Counted from the stretch's first letter, positions 34,811 through 44,670 are shown. The stretch is 64,000 nucleotides of DNA from Dolichospermum sp. FACHB-1091 (GCF_014697585.1 NZ_JACJSB010000003.1:124001-188000); one strand, 5' to 3'. The notes: generated by a model from the letters alone, not told the origin. Made by a program: numbers and translations.

Positions 34811-35998
34811 ATGAATTCAGCCACAATCGCAACTACTCAGGGGAAAATTTCTATCAGCGTCGAGGTCATCTTTCAATTCCTGTTTAGGGAGCTTCGACAG
34901 TCAACTAGGGCTTCGGAGCAAAATTGTCATGATGTATCTGTGAGAATTACCAATGAAGTCCTACGGATTTGTAATGAAAGTAAACGCATTCAAACTTCCG
35001 GGTCTATAGAAAGTTCAGCCATGAGCCTAGCTAAACATCGCTTACAACAGTGTATCCGATATTATCAATTAGGTTCAAGTCGTGGCAGGGTAGAACTACA
35101 CGGCACACTGAGTGCCATCGTTTATCGTTATATTAATCCTCCTCACAAGCAATTAAGCTATCAAGGGCGGTTGACTATCATTGAAGATTTTCTTCAGAGT
35201 TTTTATCTGGAGGCTTTAAATGCTTTTAGAAGGGAGAACCAACTAGATCCCACCTATCGCCCACAGACTCTATTGGAATTGGGAGAATACATGGCATTTA
35301 CCGAGAGATATGGTAAACGCCGGATTCCCCTACCTGGAAGACAGCAACAACTAATTATTCTCCGAGCGCAAACTTTCTCAAAACAGCAACCTCCAGAAAC
35401 AAGTGTAGATATAGAACAAGCTTCGGAAGGAGGTAGCGGTGAGTCTGACAGTTCTTGGGAAGAGCCTGTTATTCATCAATTGCGTTCGGCTATGGCTTCC
35501 CAACCTGAACCGGAAGAAGATACGCTGCGCTCCGTTGTAATTACAGAATTAATCAACTATTTAAAGGAAAAAGAACAATCTGACTGTGCCGATTACTTTG
35601 CTCTTCGTCTTCAGGATTTATCAGCACCAGAAATTGAGTCAATTTTGGGTTTAACATCTCGGCAGCGTGATTACTTACAGCAACGCTTTAAATATCATTT
35701 AATTCGGTTTTCTCTTTTACATCGCTGGGAATTGGTCCATGAGTGGCTAGAAGTTTCTTTACCCACTAATTTGGGTTTAACTCCGATTCAATGGGAAACT
35801 TATTTAGCCCAGCTAGATGATAAACAAAAGTTCATCTTAGATTTAAAACAGCAGGGAAAATCTGACGAGCAAATAGCCAAGACTGTCGGCTTGTCAATGG
35901 CACAATTACAGAAACGTTGGTTTAAGATTCTCGAAGAAGCTTGGGAAATTCGTAACTCCCTAGTTTCCGGATCTAGTGCATCTACCCATGAATGGTGA
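34811..35998 (+). CDS. hetZ: Heterocyst differentiation protein HetZ
   Basis: 395 residues from ATG 34811; a TTG 15 bases upstream is less likely. Soluble, helical, with VIFQFLFRELRQSTRASEQN near the start, RVELHGTLSAIVYRYINPPH in the middle and, near the C-terminus, a helix-turn-helix-like part (LKQQGKSDEQIAKTVGLSMA QLQKRW). The middle section about 200-245 is acidic and low complexity. HetZ acts early in heterocyst differentiation with HetR and PatU3 in Anabaena. Identification rests on sequence similarity from memory plus immediate linkage to patU. Its stop codon overlaps the start of the patU5-like frame by 7 bases, suggesting coupled translation. Confidence 0.85.
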   Translation: MNSATIATTQGKISISVEVIFQFLFRELRQSTRASEQNCHDVSVRITNEVLRICNESKRIQTSGSIESSAMSLAKHRLQQCIRYYQLGSSRGRVELHGTLSAIVYRYINPPHKQLSYQGRLTIIEDFLQSFYLEALNAFRRENQLDPTYRPQTLLELGEYMAFTERYGKRRIPLPGRQQQLIILRAQTFSKQQPPETSVDIEQASEGGSGESDSSWEEPVIHQLRSAMASQPEPEEDTLRSVVITELINYLKEKEQSDCADYFALRLQDLSAPEIESILGLTSRQRDYLQQRFKYHLIRFSLLHRWELVHEWLEVSLPTNLGLTPIQWETYLAQLDDKQKFILDLKQQGKSDEQIAKTVGLSMAQLQKRWFKILEEAWEIRNSLVSGSSASTHEW

Positions 35999-36138
35999 CT
36001 TGTGAATCTTCACAAAATTATCAACTTGCTTGGGTATTGAAAAATTATAACTTCAACACCTACGGGTATGGCTTGTTAGAATGTGAGGAAATTGACGGGG
36101 TAGACATTTATCTCAAGACGGTGGCCTTTTTATGGTGA
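35992..36138 (+). CDS. patU5: PatU5-like short protein (5' part of split patU)
   Basis: A 48-residue frame beginning ATG 35992, overlapping the hetZ stop by 7 bases: MVTCESSQNYQLAWVLKNYN, then FNTYGYGLLECEEIDGVDIY and a short non-homologous end LKTVAFLW before TGA 36136. In some Nostocales patU is one gene; in Anabaena sp. PCC 7120 it is split into patU5 and patU3. Here the continuation FISRRWPFYGELSLGERPQT sits in the +1 frame, opening at 36104, so one or two bases of change separate the halves. Translation is likely coupled to hetZ. PatU proteins affect heterocyst spacing. Confidence 0.65.
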   Translation: MVTCESSQNYQLAWVLKNYNFNTYGYGLLECEEIDGVDIYLKTVAFLW

Positions 36139-36145
36139 ACTGAGC

Positions 36146-36970
36146 TTGGGAGAAAGGCCCCAAACCTTTCAATCGGGAGAAATTCCTACTGTGCAAGAAC
36201 GTTTTCAAGCCATTATTAAGCGTCGTTTACAAGACCAAATAATACAAAATCCACCTTTGTTCCCCTGGGAAACACAATTAGTAGAGTATCCTGAATGTGT
36301 TGAAGAACAATCACCCGAATTAGTTCCTATTTGGGCGTGGACTCTCCATCAGTCTAAGTTGAATTTGCCTATTCCTCTCCCTGAGAAAGTTTTCTGGCAA
36401 TTGTTAGAAAAAGCTCACGTATTATTGGCATCTCCTGTACCACTAGGAGCTAAATTAGTTCAGGTGGTGGAAAGTATGTTCCCTAAGGATACCCAGACTA
36501 TTAATGATTTGGCTGGGTTAGTCTTGAGAAGCTCTTATCGTTCTGCCGATACTTTGACAGCACCTAATATTGAGAGCGATTATTTTGATTTACTACCACG
36601 TCAACAAATGGCGTTGTCCTTAATGGCAGCTAAACAACTGCTCGAAAATTTAACTTTGCCGATTTCATCTACTCAGCCCTTAGTGGAAAGACAATGGCTG
36701 ACTACTGTGGGAACTCTGAGTATCCGAGTAGAGTTATGGAATATAGGCAAATTTACGAAGTTAATTGTTGAGGGTGAATTACCCATACCTGGGATTCTAC
36801 ACCTCCAGGCTAATAATACTCAAGATTTTATAAAATCTGAGACTTCCGAAATACCAATTATAGAGTTACAAATTGATGGAATTGCTGCAACTTATACTTT
36901 GGCGGTGGAGTTCCCAGAATTAGATCAACGGCCTTTATTATTGGCTATTCAACTGAAAATAACTGCCTGA
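36146..36970 (+). CDS. patU3: Heterocyst pattern protein PatU3 (3' part of split patU)
   Basis: 274 residues if started at TTG 36146; the frame is open back to 36104 (FISRRWPFYGELS), which has no start codon but continues the similarity. Soluble, helical N-half (TVQERFQAIIKRRLQDQIIQ) with aromatic-rich PLFPWETQLVEYPE, then ARG-rich helices and a beta-rich C-terminal region (WLTTVGTLSIRVELWNIGKF). In Anabaena PatU3 binds HetZ and influences heterocyst pattern. Start choice is the weak point: either TTG initiation, translational re-initiation 8 bases after the patU5 stop, or frameshifting from patU5 would give the protein. Confidence 0.75.
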   Translation: MGERPQTFQSGEIPTVQERFQAIIKRRLQDQIIQNPPLFPWETQLVEYPECVEEQSPELVPIWAWTLHQSKLNLPIPLPEKVFWQLLEKAHVLLASPVPLGAKLVQVVESMFPKDTQTINDLAGLVLRSSYRSADTLTAPNIESDYFDLLPRQQMALSLMAAKQLLENLTLPISSTQPLVERQWLTTVGTLSIRVELWNIGKFTKLIVEGELPIPGILHLQANNTQDFIKSETSEIPIIELQIDGIAATYTLAVEFPELDQRPLLLAIQLKITA

Positions 36971-37174
36971 GCAAAATTAATTCAACATTTTCGGAACAAA
37001 CACGAATCTCTGTATTTCCTGTCTATTCCCTATTCCCTCTTCCAAATATATACTGAATTTACGTGAATTATAAATTATAAAAGTCCTGAATTTAACTGAA
37101 TTGTGGAGTTGCAGAATTTCTGTCGTTCCTGGTTAGAGGCTAGGAACGCTGTTCTTTTGGCTCTGTCTCATCCC

Positions 37175-39496
37175 TCACAAGTCAACAGATGAGTCTTTCT
37201 TTAATTTTTGCCATTTTTGTTGTAACTGCCGCCAATTAGGATTATAATCACCATAACGCCAACTTACATAAGCACGACAGATTTCATCTATTACTTCAGC
37301 TATCTCTAGAGAATGGTATTGGTATGAAACCTGGGCGTATTCTAGAGGTGTTTGACTAGGATGCTTACCTAAACCCTTGTTAGCAGTCCATTGCAGCATT
37401 TGTTGGTAAAGTCTTTCCATGGGTGGTAATTTATTTAAACAACGGATATTTAGCCACCTGCGCCATTGTCCCCAACTTAACCAACCAAAGAAAGCCGCAA
37501 TTGTCACCACAATTAAACCAGTTAATACCCCTAACCAACCTTTCGTAAATAAAGCCAAAAACCAGACTATCCCTTGAAATAACAACTTAAATATCGTCCC
37601 AAACACAGTATTTAAAATAGCTGTAATTGGTGAAGGTAGCCAACCAGCCACCCAATTCCAAAGTTGACGCAGAACACTAAAAGTTTGTTCTTCTTCTATG
37701 GAAGGGGGAATCAAGGGATGTCCCGGAATTGGATCAAAGCTAAACCAGCCATACTTAGGAAAATAAACTTCCGTCATCGCGTAAGCATCCGTATTACGGA
37801 CAACATACATACCTGTAAAGGGATTAAACTCACCCGGAGCAAATCCCGCTACTAACCGCGCTGGAATGCCAATTGAACGTAGCATTACCGTTAATACAGT
37901 AGAAAAATGGTCGGGATAACCACCTTTATTTTTGAATAAAAAGGTTGCCACTAAATCATCCTTTTCACCCAAATAAGGCAATTCTAAGGGATTTGTGGGC
38001 AGGGCGTAATTTTGTTTGAGATACTGAGCCAAATAGAGAGCTTTTTCGTAAGCTGAATTGAGGTTTTTAGTACCTGGAGAACGGGAAACCCTTTGTTGAT
38101 CATAACTAGCCAGTATTTCCTCAGTCCGTTTTCGCACCTTATCGGCAATTTCTGGGGGAACTTGCAGATAATACTTTTTAATATTGGCTGGATATTTAGT
38201 GGAGGCTTTACCTAGCAAAGAGCGATCGCGGTAGGGAACATCTGAAACTACAGTATATGTTAGCCCTACTGATAACTCTACTGGCGCACGTAAACCATTT
38301 TCTTGATCAACTGCTATCATTGGCGTAGGAAAGTATAAATCTTTCGGGTAGGACATCGCCGGAATTAGATTAGGCAATTCCGATACCAAATTATAAGTTT
38401 GTACCACCTCCTTTGTCATATTAATAAAGGGTGGGGAGTCAATAGAAATACGGTAAGACCAAGGTGATTGTCTGAGGGTGGTAACTTGATCCTGGCGGGA
38501 GATCTTCCAGCCTTTACCTGTATAATTGTCAAAAGCCAGGACGCGCCAAAATCCTTCCGCTTGCGATCGCACACGCATCACTACCTTGGGTTTCATTTCT
38601 CCCCGCAGGTTTTGGTTCATCTCACTATTGAAACCGTAATAAAAATTATCGTCTATTTTCCCCGGTTCGCCGGCATTTCCCGACTCTCGACCACTATCAT
38701 TACTATTACCCTTACCTTCACGCACATAACCCGGATTAATAATACTACGTCCTGTAAAATTTTCTGGGGCTTTAATCGGCGCACTCACAGGAAAAGATCG
38801 AAGTTGATAACCGGGAAACCTGGGTAAAATAGCAAAAATCCCCAGCCCTAAAGCCACAATCAACAAAAAATTTAAAATCAGAAATTTAAAATTAAAACTA
38901 GGATAATTCTTTTTTGGGGATTTTTCAGCATTGGATTGCTTCAAACCCAGACGGGAACGGTAATCTAGGGTCAAAGTTGGCAAAGCAACAGCCAAAAATA
39001 ATAGTAACACAGGCGCGAAGGCCATAGTTTGACTCAATGTTGCCGCCACACCTACCAATATCAACCCAATTACAATAGAATACCCTAAATCTTTGCGTCG
39101 AGGTGTATCAAAGCTGTGTAGCACTTGCAATTGAATCAATAATTCTGCCAAACTCAGCCGGGTATCATTCCAATTACCAGCAAACCGGCCAAAAAAAGCC
39201 CCCAAAGCCAATAACATTCCTATCGCAATACAAAACTGCACTGGAATATTAGAACGACCACGACAGTAGTAACTCCACCATGTCCCCACCATAGTCAGTG
39301 GTATTGTCCACAGACTAAATTGAGTTTCACCCGCAATATCCGTAGCTACAATCCCCAATGTAACCAATACCAGCACTAGCAATCGTAAAGGAATTGAATC
39401 TTCCACCTCTTTAACTGGTGACTTTCCCTTATTTTGTTGCCAATTATTACCTACAGGTAAACGCCAAAAGCGATTCATTTTGGATAAATTAAACAT
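37175..39496 (-). CDS. Transglutaminase-fold membrane protein (TgpA-like) lacking the catalytic triad
   Basis: 773 residues from ATG 39496 (MFNLSKMNRFWRLPVG); ATG 39478 is an alternative. About six N-terminal membrane helices (DUF3488-type), a periplasmic transglutaminase-like domain about 440-600, one further helix near 625-660 (VWFLALFTKGWLGVLTGLIV) and a cytoplasmic DUF4129-type end (ERLYQQMLQWTANKGLGKHP SQTPLEYA). In catalytic relatives the Cys lies in GYCEHFA and the His in DAHAWVEV; here the positions read GGYPDHFS (~525) and DAYAMTEV (~568), so Cys and His are both gone while Asp (SFDPIPG, ~584) remains. It is thus probably non-enzymatic. Function unknown. Confidence 0.75.
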   Translation of the reverse strand: MFNLSKMNRFWRLPVGNNWQQNKGKSPVKEVEDSIPLRLLVLVLVTLGIVATDIAGETQFSLWTIPLTMVGTWWSYYCRGRSNIPVQFCIAIGMLLALGAFFGRFAGNWNDTRLSLAELLIQLQVLHSFDTPRRKDLGYSIVIGLILVGVAATLSQTMAFAPVLLLFLAVALPTLTLDYRSRLGLKQSNAEKSPKKNYPSFNFKFLILNFLLIVALGLGIFAILPRFPGYQLRSFPVSAPIKAPENFTGRSIINPGYVREGKGNSNDSGRESGNAGEPGKIDDNFYYGFNSEMNQNLRGEMKPKVVMRVRSQAEGFWRVLAFDNYTGKGWKISRQDQVTTLRQSPWSYRISIDSPPFINMTKEVVQTYNLVSELPNLIPAMSYPKDLYFPTPMIAVDQENGLRAPVELSVGLTYTVVSDVPYRDRSLLGKASTKYPANIKKYYLQVPPEIADKVRKRTEEILASYDQQRVSRSPGTKNLNSAYEKALYLAQYLKQNYALPTNPLELPYLGEKDDLVATFLFKNKGGYPDHFSTVLTVMLRSIGIPARLVAGFAPGEFNPFTGMYVVRNTDAYAMTEVYFPKYGWFSFDPIPGHPLIPPSIEEEQTFSVLRQLWNWVAGWLPSPITAILNTVFGTIFKLLFQGIVWFLALFTKGWLGVLTGLIVVTIAAFFGWLSWGQWRRWLNIRCLNKLPPMERLYQQMLQWTANKGLGKHPSQTPLEYAQVSYQYHSLEIAEVIDEICRAYVSWRYGDYNPNWRQLQQKWQKLKKDSSVDL

Positions 39497-39828
39497 TTTT
39501 TCTAATACACCTGTCCGCAATATATACAAAAAAGTGGTAGAACGGTAAATTGAAGATATACCCTGGCTCTACGCCCATAATTCTTCACCTCGATAAGTAC
39601 ATTTTCCGTATTTACTTATCTTAACATAGTTAGGATTTTTGCCGTCTACCTACTTACTTGGTAAATTTTTTTCTTGCCTTTTTCCACTTTTTCAGCAAGC
39701 CCTAACCTAATTATTTAACCATTATTAAGAATAATTCTTGAAAAGGCTTATACTAGATTTTTGCGTCTTTGCGCCTCTGCGTGATACAAATTCATATTTT
39801 GATTTACTAACACTATTATTAGTTTTGT
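39497..39828. other. Gene-free gap with small dispersed repeat
   Basis: 332 bases between the transglutaminase-like gene start and the DivIVA-like gene end, both on the minus strand. Includes TACCTACTTAC near 39646, similar to one end of the AAGTAGGT element, and TTTGCGTCTTTGCGCCTCTG CGTGA near 39761, a small repeat also seen near 9071, 24319 and 52169. No coding frame seen. Confidence 0.5.
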
Positions 39829-40554
39829 TTATTTTGTTGTTGACTTAGGAAAACTCTTTTTAGAACTATTAGAATTATTTGAACTCCGCTGTGGATTATC
39901 TCCACGTAGTTGTTTGCGACCATTAGTAATAATTTGTAACATTTCTTGAATATCCTGTTCCATATTACTCAAAACATGATCAGCGTATTTATCAGCACCA
40001 TCTTCAATCTCTTGAGCTTGAGAAATTGCACTTTGGCGCATTTCTTCTAACTCTTGCTGACAAGCGCGACGCTTACGCTCAACCTCTGCCATGGTTTCCT
40101 GTATCATCGCTTCACAATCTTGCTGGACTTGTCGTCGCAGTTGGTCAGCTTCCCGTTGTGCTTGCCTAATAATATCACTTTCAGCCAAAATTTGCGCCCT
40201 TTTGGCTTGGGCTACGTCTACAACCTGTTGTCCATATTCTTCGGCTTCTAGGAGAATTTCATCCCTTTGCGTCAAAATATCTAATGCTTCTTGGAAAACC
40301 GTCGGCAAAGATATGCGGATAAAATCAAGTTGTTCGAGTAATTTATCTTCATCTACTAGGGTACGTCCCGTCAAGGGAATCCTCATGCTATCGAGAATTA
40401 TGTCCTCTAAGCGGTTGAGTTCTTGCTGAATATCCACCCCTTCCGTTGGCACTGGATTCCCATTTTGAGGGATTCCCTTTACATAATCTTGTGAGGTAGG
40501 ATTTTTTCCGTTTTGGTTGGACTCATGGGCTGAGATTGAACTTGGTTGTAGCAT
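39829..40554 (-). CDS. DivIVA-like coiled-coil protein
   Basis: 241 residues. After a disordered N-terminus (about 1-40, Ser/Asn/Pro-rich), [40 protein letters not shown] is followed by a long charged coiled coil (about 95-205, [20 protein letters not shown] and similar heptads) and an Asn/Ser/Lys-rich end. This matches cyanobacterial DivIVA-domain/Cdv3-type or ATPase-b-like proteins; such proteins help position the divisome or polar structures, but the exact role is inferred. Its first 76 bases overlap the end of coaD in another frame. The true start may be later, for example near VDIQQE, which would remove the overlap. Confidence 0.6.
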   Translation of the reverse strand: MLQPSSISAHESNQNGKNPTSQDYVKGIPQNGNPVPTEGVDIQQELNRLEDIILDSMRIPLTGRTLVDEDKLLEQLDFIRISLPTVFQEALDILTQRDEILLEAEEYGQQVVDVAQAKRAQILAESDIIRQAQREADQLRRQVQQDCEAMIQETMAEVERKRRACQQELEEMRQSAISQAQEIEDGADKYADHVLSNMEQDIQEMLQIITNGRKQLRGDNPQRSSNNSNSSKKSFPKSTTK

Positions 40555-41015
40555 TGGTATATATCTCGGGCAACGTGTGAGGGAACAAGATGATCAACAG
40601 AGCCACCAAACCTGGCAATCTCTCTTACCACACTACTACTTAAAAAACTATACTCATTTGATGTCGCCAGAAAAACTGTCTCAATCTGAGTAGACAATGT
40701 TTTATTAGTATGAGCCATTTGTAGCTCAATTTCAAAATCGGATACCGCTCTTAACCCCCGCAACAAAATTTGTGCTTGTTGCATTTGAGCATATTCTACA
40801 GTCAAACCATCAAAACTGTCTACTCCTATATTTGGTAAATGTTTTGTAGCTATACGAATTTGTTCTAATCTTTGCTCGACTGTAAATAATGGTATCTTAT
40901 TCGGATTGCGAAGAACGGCAACTATCACCTGTTCAAACAGGCGACTACTACGCTGAATTAGGTCTAAGTGTCCCAAGGTGATGGGATCAAAACTACCAGG
41001 ATAAATAGCAATCAC
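40479..41015 (-). CDS. coaD: Phosphopantetheine adenylyltransferase
   Basis: 178 residues. Transfers AMP from ATP to 4'-phosphopantetheine, the fourth step of coenzyme A synthesis. Signature [17 protein letters not shown] (7-23), with the T/H-x-G-H nucleotide-binding histidine at 17, [20 protein letters not shown] (84-103) and SSSVVREIA (~126-134) intact. The last ~25 residues ([20 protein letters not shown]) are non-conserved and overlap the next gene's 5' end. Upstream lies AAGTAGGT-family element copy C, starting 11 bases before the ATG. Confidence 0.92.
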   Translation of the reverse strand: MIAIYPGSFDPITLGHLDLIQRSSRLFEQVIVAVLRNPNKIPLFTVEQRLEQIRIATKHLPNIGVDSFDGLTVEYAQMQQAQILLRGLRAVSDFEIELQMAHTNKTLSTQIETVFLATSNEYSFLSSSVVREIARFGGSVDHLVPSHVARDIYQCYNQVQSQPMSPTKTEKILPHKIM

Positions 41016-41025
41016 AATGTTATTT

Positions 41026-41210
41026 TAAGTAGGTTGGCGTTAAAAATTGTCGTTATGACAAGGGAACAGGGAACAGGGAACAGGGAACAGGGAACAGGGA
41101 ACAGGGAACAGGGAACAGGGAAGGGGCTTCGCCGTGAGCGTCAGCCGAACGGTTTTGGGCAACTTTACTTTTCGTTACTTATGTCGGTTTTTTTCCGCTC
41201 ACCTACTTAG
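41026..41210. repeat. MITE-like element, AAGTAGGT family, copy C (longest)
   Basis: Left TTAAGTAGGTTGGCGTTAAA AATTGTCGTTATGACAA, then nine GGGAACA heptamers, GGCTTCGCCGTGAGCGTCAG CCGAACGG, and the right arm ending ACCTACTTAG. An additional solo end, CTAAGTAGGTTAACAC, lies at 41294-41309. The element sits directly in front of coaD. Confidence 0.85.
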
Positions 41211-41385
41211 GTCTAGATATTAAATAAACTAACAGCTTTTTTCCATAACTTAGTTAAATCTAACATCTCATGCTTCATGATTGGGAATTAGTGACTAAGT
41301 AGGTTAACACAATCAAACCAACTGGCCTCTTGCCTTATTATTGTCTTTGTCTTTGTAGATTTCATATTCCTATAGGTAATTTTCC

Positions 41386-42249
41386 ATGGTAGTGGATTTT
41401 TCGATTTTGCCCTTGGGGTTTCAATTTACTTCTCCAGGTCCGATTATAGTTAAATTAGGACCAATTGTTATTCGCTGGTATGGGTTATTAATTGCATCTG
41501 CTGTCTTAATTGGTGTCACCCTTTCCCAATATCTGGCCAAACGTCGTCACGTTAACCCAGATTTACTCAATGATTTATCAATTTGGCTGGTAATTGCCTC
41601 TATTCCTGCAGCTAGGCTCTATTATGTCTTATTTCAATGGTCAGAATATTCTCAACACCCAGAAAAGATCATTGCCATTTGGGAAGGAGGTATTGCTATT
41701 CATGGGGCAATTCTTGGCGGTGTTGTGGCGGCGTTGATTTTTGCTAAACTTAATCAAATATCCTTTTGGCAATTAACTGATTTAGTCGCGCCTTCCTTGA
41801 TTTTAGGGCAAGCAATTGGTCGCTGGGGAAATTTTTTCAACTCGGAAGCCTTTGGCCGTCCCACTGGTTTGCCTTGGAAGTTGTATATTCCCCCAGAACG
41901 TCGTCCTTTAGATTTAGTTAATTTTGAATATTTTCATCCCACTTTTCTCTATGAGTCTTTGTGGAATTTCATGGTTTTTGCACTGTTGCTAACTTTGTTT
42001 TTCCGAGCTTTATCTAAAAAACCGCCTTTGAAAGTAGGGACTTTATTTTTAGTTTACTTGGTAGCCTACAGCTTGGGGCGGTTTTGGATTGAAGGTTTAC
42101 GCATGGACAGCTTAATGCTAGGACCTTTACGAATGGCACAAATGGTCAGTTTAGGAGGAATGTTTTTAGGAATGGTTGGTTTAGCTTGGCTGTATGTACT
42201 CAAGCGTCCTTTACCTGATGTTGTTTCCTCTTTCAAGGGAGATGACTAA
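41386..42249 (+). CDS. lgt: Prolipoprotein diacylglyceryl transferase
   Basis: 287 residues, seven membrane helices. Adds diacylglycerol to the lipobox Cys of prolipoproteins (such as UrtA in this window). Conserved elements: [16 protein letters not shown] (27-42), [17 protein letters not shown] (~104-120), the Lgt signature with [20 protein letters not shown] (~146-165) and the [14 protein letters not shown] (~226-239). Start ATG 41386; the next ATG options are less good. Single gene, upstream of cobM by about 150 bases. Confidence 0.93.
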   Translation: MVVDFSILPLGFQFTSPGPIIVKLGPIVIRWYGLLIASAVLIGVTLSQYLAKRRHVNPDLLNDLSIWLVIASIPAARLYYVLFQWSEYSQHPEKIIAIWEGGIAIHGAILGGVVAALIFAKLNQISFWQLTDLVAPSLILGQAIGRWGNFFNSEAFGRPTGLPWKLYIPPERRPLDLVNFEYFHPTFLYESLWNFMVFALLLTLFFRALSKKPPLKVGTLFLVYLVAYSLGRFWIEGLRMDSLMLGPLRMAQMVSLGGMFLGMVGLAWLYVLKRPLPDVVSSFKGDD

Positions 42250-42397
42250 AAATAAAAAATGCCCCAGAGTAATTAATCTCCAGGGCTTAACCAGGGTGCA
42301 TCTACCATCTATTTCTACAATTCAAAAGTAGTTAATCCGGAAGGGTACTGAAGGATTTGCCAAAAGTTTTTTGTCGGAGTTTTTCAGAGCAAAGTTA

Positions 42398-43222
42398 ATG
42401 AAGGAATATACGAGTAACTTAAGTGTTAGTAACTACCAAAATTCTCTAGACCCAGCAGTTTATATTGTGGGGGCAGGACCGGGAGATCCTGATTTATTAA
42501 CGGTTAGAGCGCAAAAGTTGTTGGCTAGGGCTGATGTGATTTTATTTGCAGATTCTTTGATCCCTGAACAGATTTTAGCTGTTTGTCGTCCAGATGCGGA
42601 AATTATCAAAACTGCAAATCGGACTCTAGAAGAAATTTTACCACTGATGATTGATGCCGTAGTAGCCCATAAATCTGTTGTGAGACTGCATTCTGGTGAT
42701 CCTAGTCTCTATAGCGCTATTCATGAACAAATGCAGGTATTAGCAGCGGCTAATATTCCTTTTGAAGTTGTTCCCGGTATCAGCGCTTTTCAAGCAGCCG
42801 CAGCTAAATTGAAAATTGAGTTAACTGTTCCCGGTTTAGTACAAACTATTATCCTCACTCGTATTAGTGGACGCACTTATGTTCCCGCTAGGGAAGAATT
42901 AGCGAGTTTAGCAGCACATCAGGCCAGTTTATGTTTATATCTGAGTGTCCATCATATCACTGAAGCACAAACTCAGTTGTTAGAACATTATAATCCAGAG
43001 ACTCCCGTAGCAATTTGCTATCGCTTAGGCTGGCCGGATGAAAAAATCCGCGTTGTTACTTTAGCAGAAATGACCACTTGTACTCATGAAGAGAAATTAC
43101 AACGAACTACACTTTATGTAATCAGTCCAGCGCTTTTACCAGTAACCGGACGCTCCCGTTTATATCATCCTCAACATCATCATTTATTCCGTTCATCACA
43201 TACCATTGAATCAGATCAATAA
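42398..43222 (+). CDS. cobM: Precorrin-4 C(11)-methyltransferase
   Basis: 274 residues from ATG 42398 (MKEYTSNLSV), preferred over the TTG at 42371. SAM-dependent uroporphyrinogen-methylase fold: VYIVGAGPGDPDLLTVRAQK near the start, RLHSGDPSLYSAIHEQM and FEVVPGISAFQAAAAKL in the middle, VAICYRLGWPDEKI later. These patterns are those of CobM/CbiF, which methylates C-11 in the cobalamin (vitamin B12) pathway. Other cobalamin genes are not adjacent, as is usual in cyanobacteria. A weak hairpin (GCCCC...GGGGC-type) precedes it after lgt. Confidence 0.88.
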   Translation: MKEYTSNLSVSNYQNSLDPAVYIVGAGPGDPDLLTVRAQKLLARADVILFADSLIPEQILAVCRPDAEIIKTANRTLEEILPLMIDAVVAHKSVVRLHSGDPSLYSAIHEQMQVLAAANIPFEVVPGISAFQAAAAKLKIELTVPGLVQTIILTRISGRTYVPAREELASLAAHQASLCLYLSVHHITEAQTQLLEHYNPETPVAICYRLGWPDEKIRVVTLAEMTTCTHEEKLQRTTLYVISPALLPVTGRSRLYHPQHHHLFRSSHTIESDQ

Positions 43223-43324
43223 AATTGTAACAAAAAATACAAAATTCATATATTTCGCAAAAAACAGGGTAAGCTAACCTTATGAATCCAGTTGACAAAG
43301 ATACTATGCTCAGGAATAAATATT

Positions 43325-44614
43325 ATGGTAACAACCTCTCTCCCACTTATGGAAAGTGATTCTCCCGCTCATATTTGCCCGTATGATCAAGCTTGTAGCT
43401 ATTTAGAATGGGCTGCTAAAGAATTAAAATTAGATCAAAGTATCGTAGAAATACTTAGTCATCCCCGCAAGGTTGTCACAGTTTCCATACCAGTGAAAAT
43501 GGACCATGGAGATGTGCGGGTTTTGACAGGACACCGGGTACAGCATTCGGATATTTTAGGACCATATAAAGGTGGTATTCGCTACCATGAAGCGGTGACA
43601 TTACGGGAAGTTTCCGCCCTGGCCATGCTCATGACTTGGAAATGTGCATTGTTAGGTATTCCCTATGGTGGTGGAAAAGGGGGAATTCCCATAGACCCCA
43701 AAAAGTTCAGTGTGGGGGAATTAGAACGAATTAGCCGCCGTTATATTAGTGAATTAATTAAAGACATTGGTCCATCAGTAGATATACCTGCTCCAGACAT
43801 GGGAACATCAGCGCGAGAAATGGCGTGGATGATGGATACTTACTCTGTTAATGTTGGTCATTCTGTTCCAGGAGTAGTTACAGGCAAACCTCTATCTATC
43901 GGTGGTTCACTAGGACGAGAAATGGCGACAGGACGCGGTGTAATGATTATCATCCGTGAATCCCTGGCAGATCATGGTAAATCCTTGGCTGGAGCGCGGA
44001 TAGCGATTCAAGGCTTCGGTAATGTGGGCAGTGCTGCGGCAGAATTGCTACATAAAGCAGGTGCGAAAATTATCGCTGTTTCCAGTGGTGCTGGAGGTAT
44101 ATTTTCTGAAGCTGGTCTTGATATTCCCGTTGTTAAAGCTTATGCTGCTGAAAACCGCCGCAGTGTAGTGGGATTTCCCCAAGGTAAACCTATTAGTAAT
44201 GCAGATTTGCTAACTTTATCCTGTGATGTACTAATTCCCGCTGCATTAGAAAACCAAATTACTCAAGAGAATGTTAATCAAATCAAAGCGCAATTTATCG
44301 CGGAAGCTGCTAATGGTCCGGTAACTTTAGAAGCTAACCGAGCTTTAGAAGCCCGTGGTGTTACTGTTTTACCAGATATTTTAGCCAATGCTGGGGGTGT
44401 GGTAGTGAGTTATTTAGAATGGGTACAAGGTCTTTCCTACCTGTTCTGGGACGAGGAACGAGTTAATAAAGAAATGGAATATTTAATGGTTCAAGCTTAC
44501 CGTAAGGTGATTCATGAGTCAAAGGTAAGGGGAGTAAATCTGCGGTTAGCTGCTTATACTTTGGGTGTAGGTAGGGTGGCTCAAGCTTTGAATGATCGGG
44601 GTTTGTATCCTTAG
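43325..44614 (+). CDS. gdhA: Glutamate dehydrogenase
   Basis: 429 residues from ATG 43325 (MVTTSLPLME), in line with the usual N-terminus; an 11-codon upstream extension is unlikely. Hexameric enzyme interconverting glutamate and 2-oxoglutarate with ammonium. Conserved PYKGGIRYHEAVTLREVSAL, catalytic lysine in LGIPYGGGKGGI, PAPDMGTSAREMAWMMDTYS, and the Rossmann motif GFGNVGSAAAELLHKAGAKI are intact. Ends with YLEWVQGLSYLFWDEERVN. Serves nitrogen and carbon balance. No ribosome site of note; single gene. Confidence 0.93.
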   Translation: MVTTSLPLMESDSPAHICPYDQACSYLEWAAKELKLDQSIVEILSHPRKVVTVSIPVKMDHGDVRVLTGHRVQHSDILGPYKGGIRYHEAVTLREVSALAMLMTWKCALLGIPYGGGKGGIPIDPKKFSVGELERISRRYISELIKDIGPSVDIPAPDMGTSAREMAWMMDTYSVNVGHSVPGVVTGKPLSIGGSLGREMATGRGVMIIIRESLADHGKSLAGARIAIQGFGNVGSAAAELLHKAGAKIIAVSSGAGGIFSEAGLDIPVVKAYAAENRRSVVGFPQGKPISNADLLTLSCDVLIPAALENQITQENVNQIKAQFIAEAANGPVTLEANRALEARGVTVLPDILANAGGVVVSYLEWVQGLSYLFWDEERVNKEMEYLMVQAYRKVIHESKVRGVNLRLAAYTLGVGRVAQALNDRGLYP

Positions 44615-44670
44615 CCTCACTTTAATTCATGGCTGTTGCAACTCGAATCATTAAACGGAGGTATTGATAG

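Noticed and set aside
40968-41210. 80-residue open frame over repeat copy C
   Set aside because: It is a translation of GGGAACA heptamers (repeated REQGTGN); no coding character or ribosome site.
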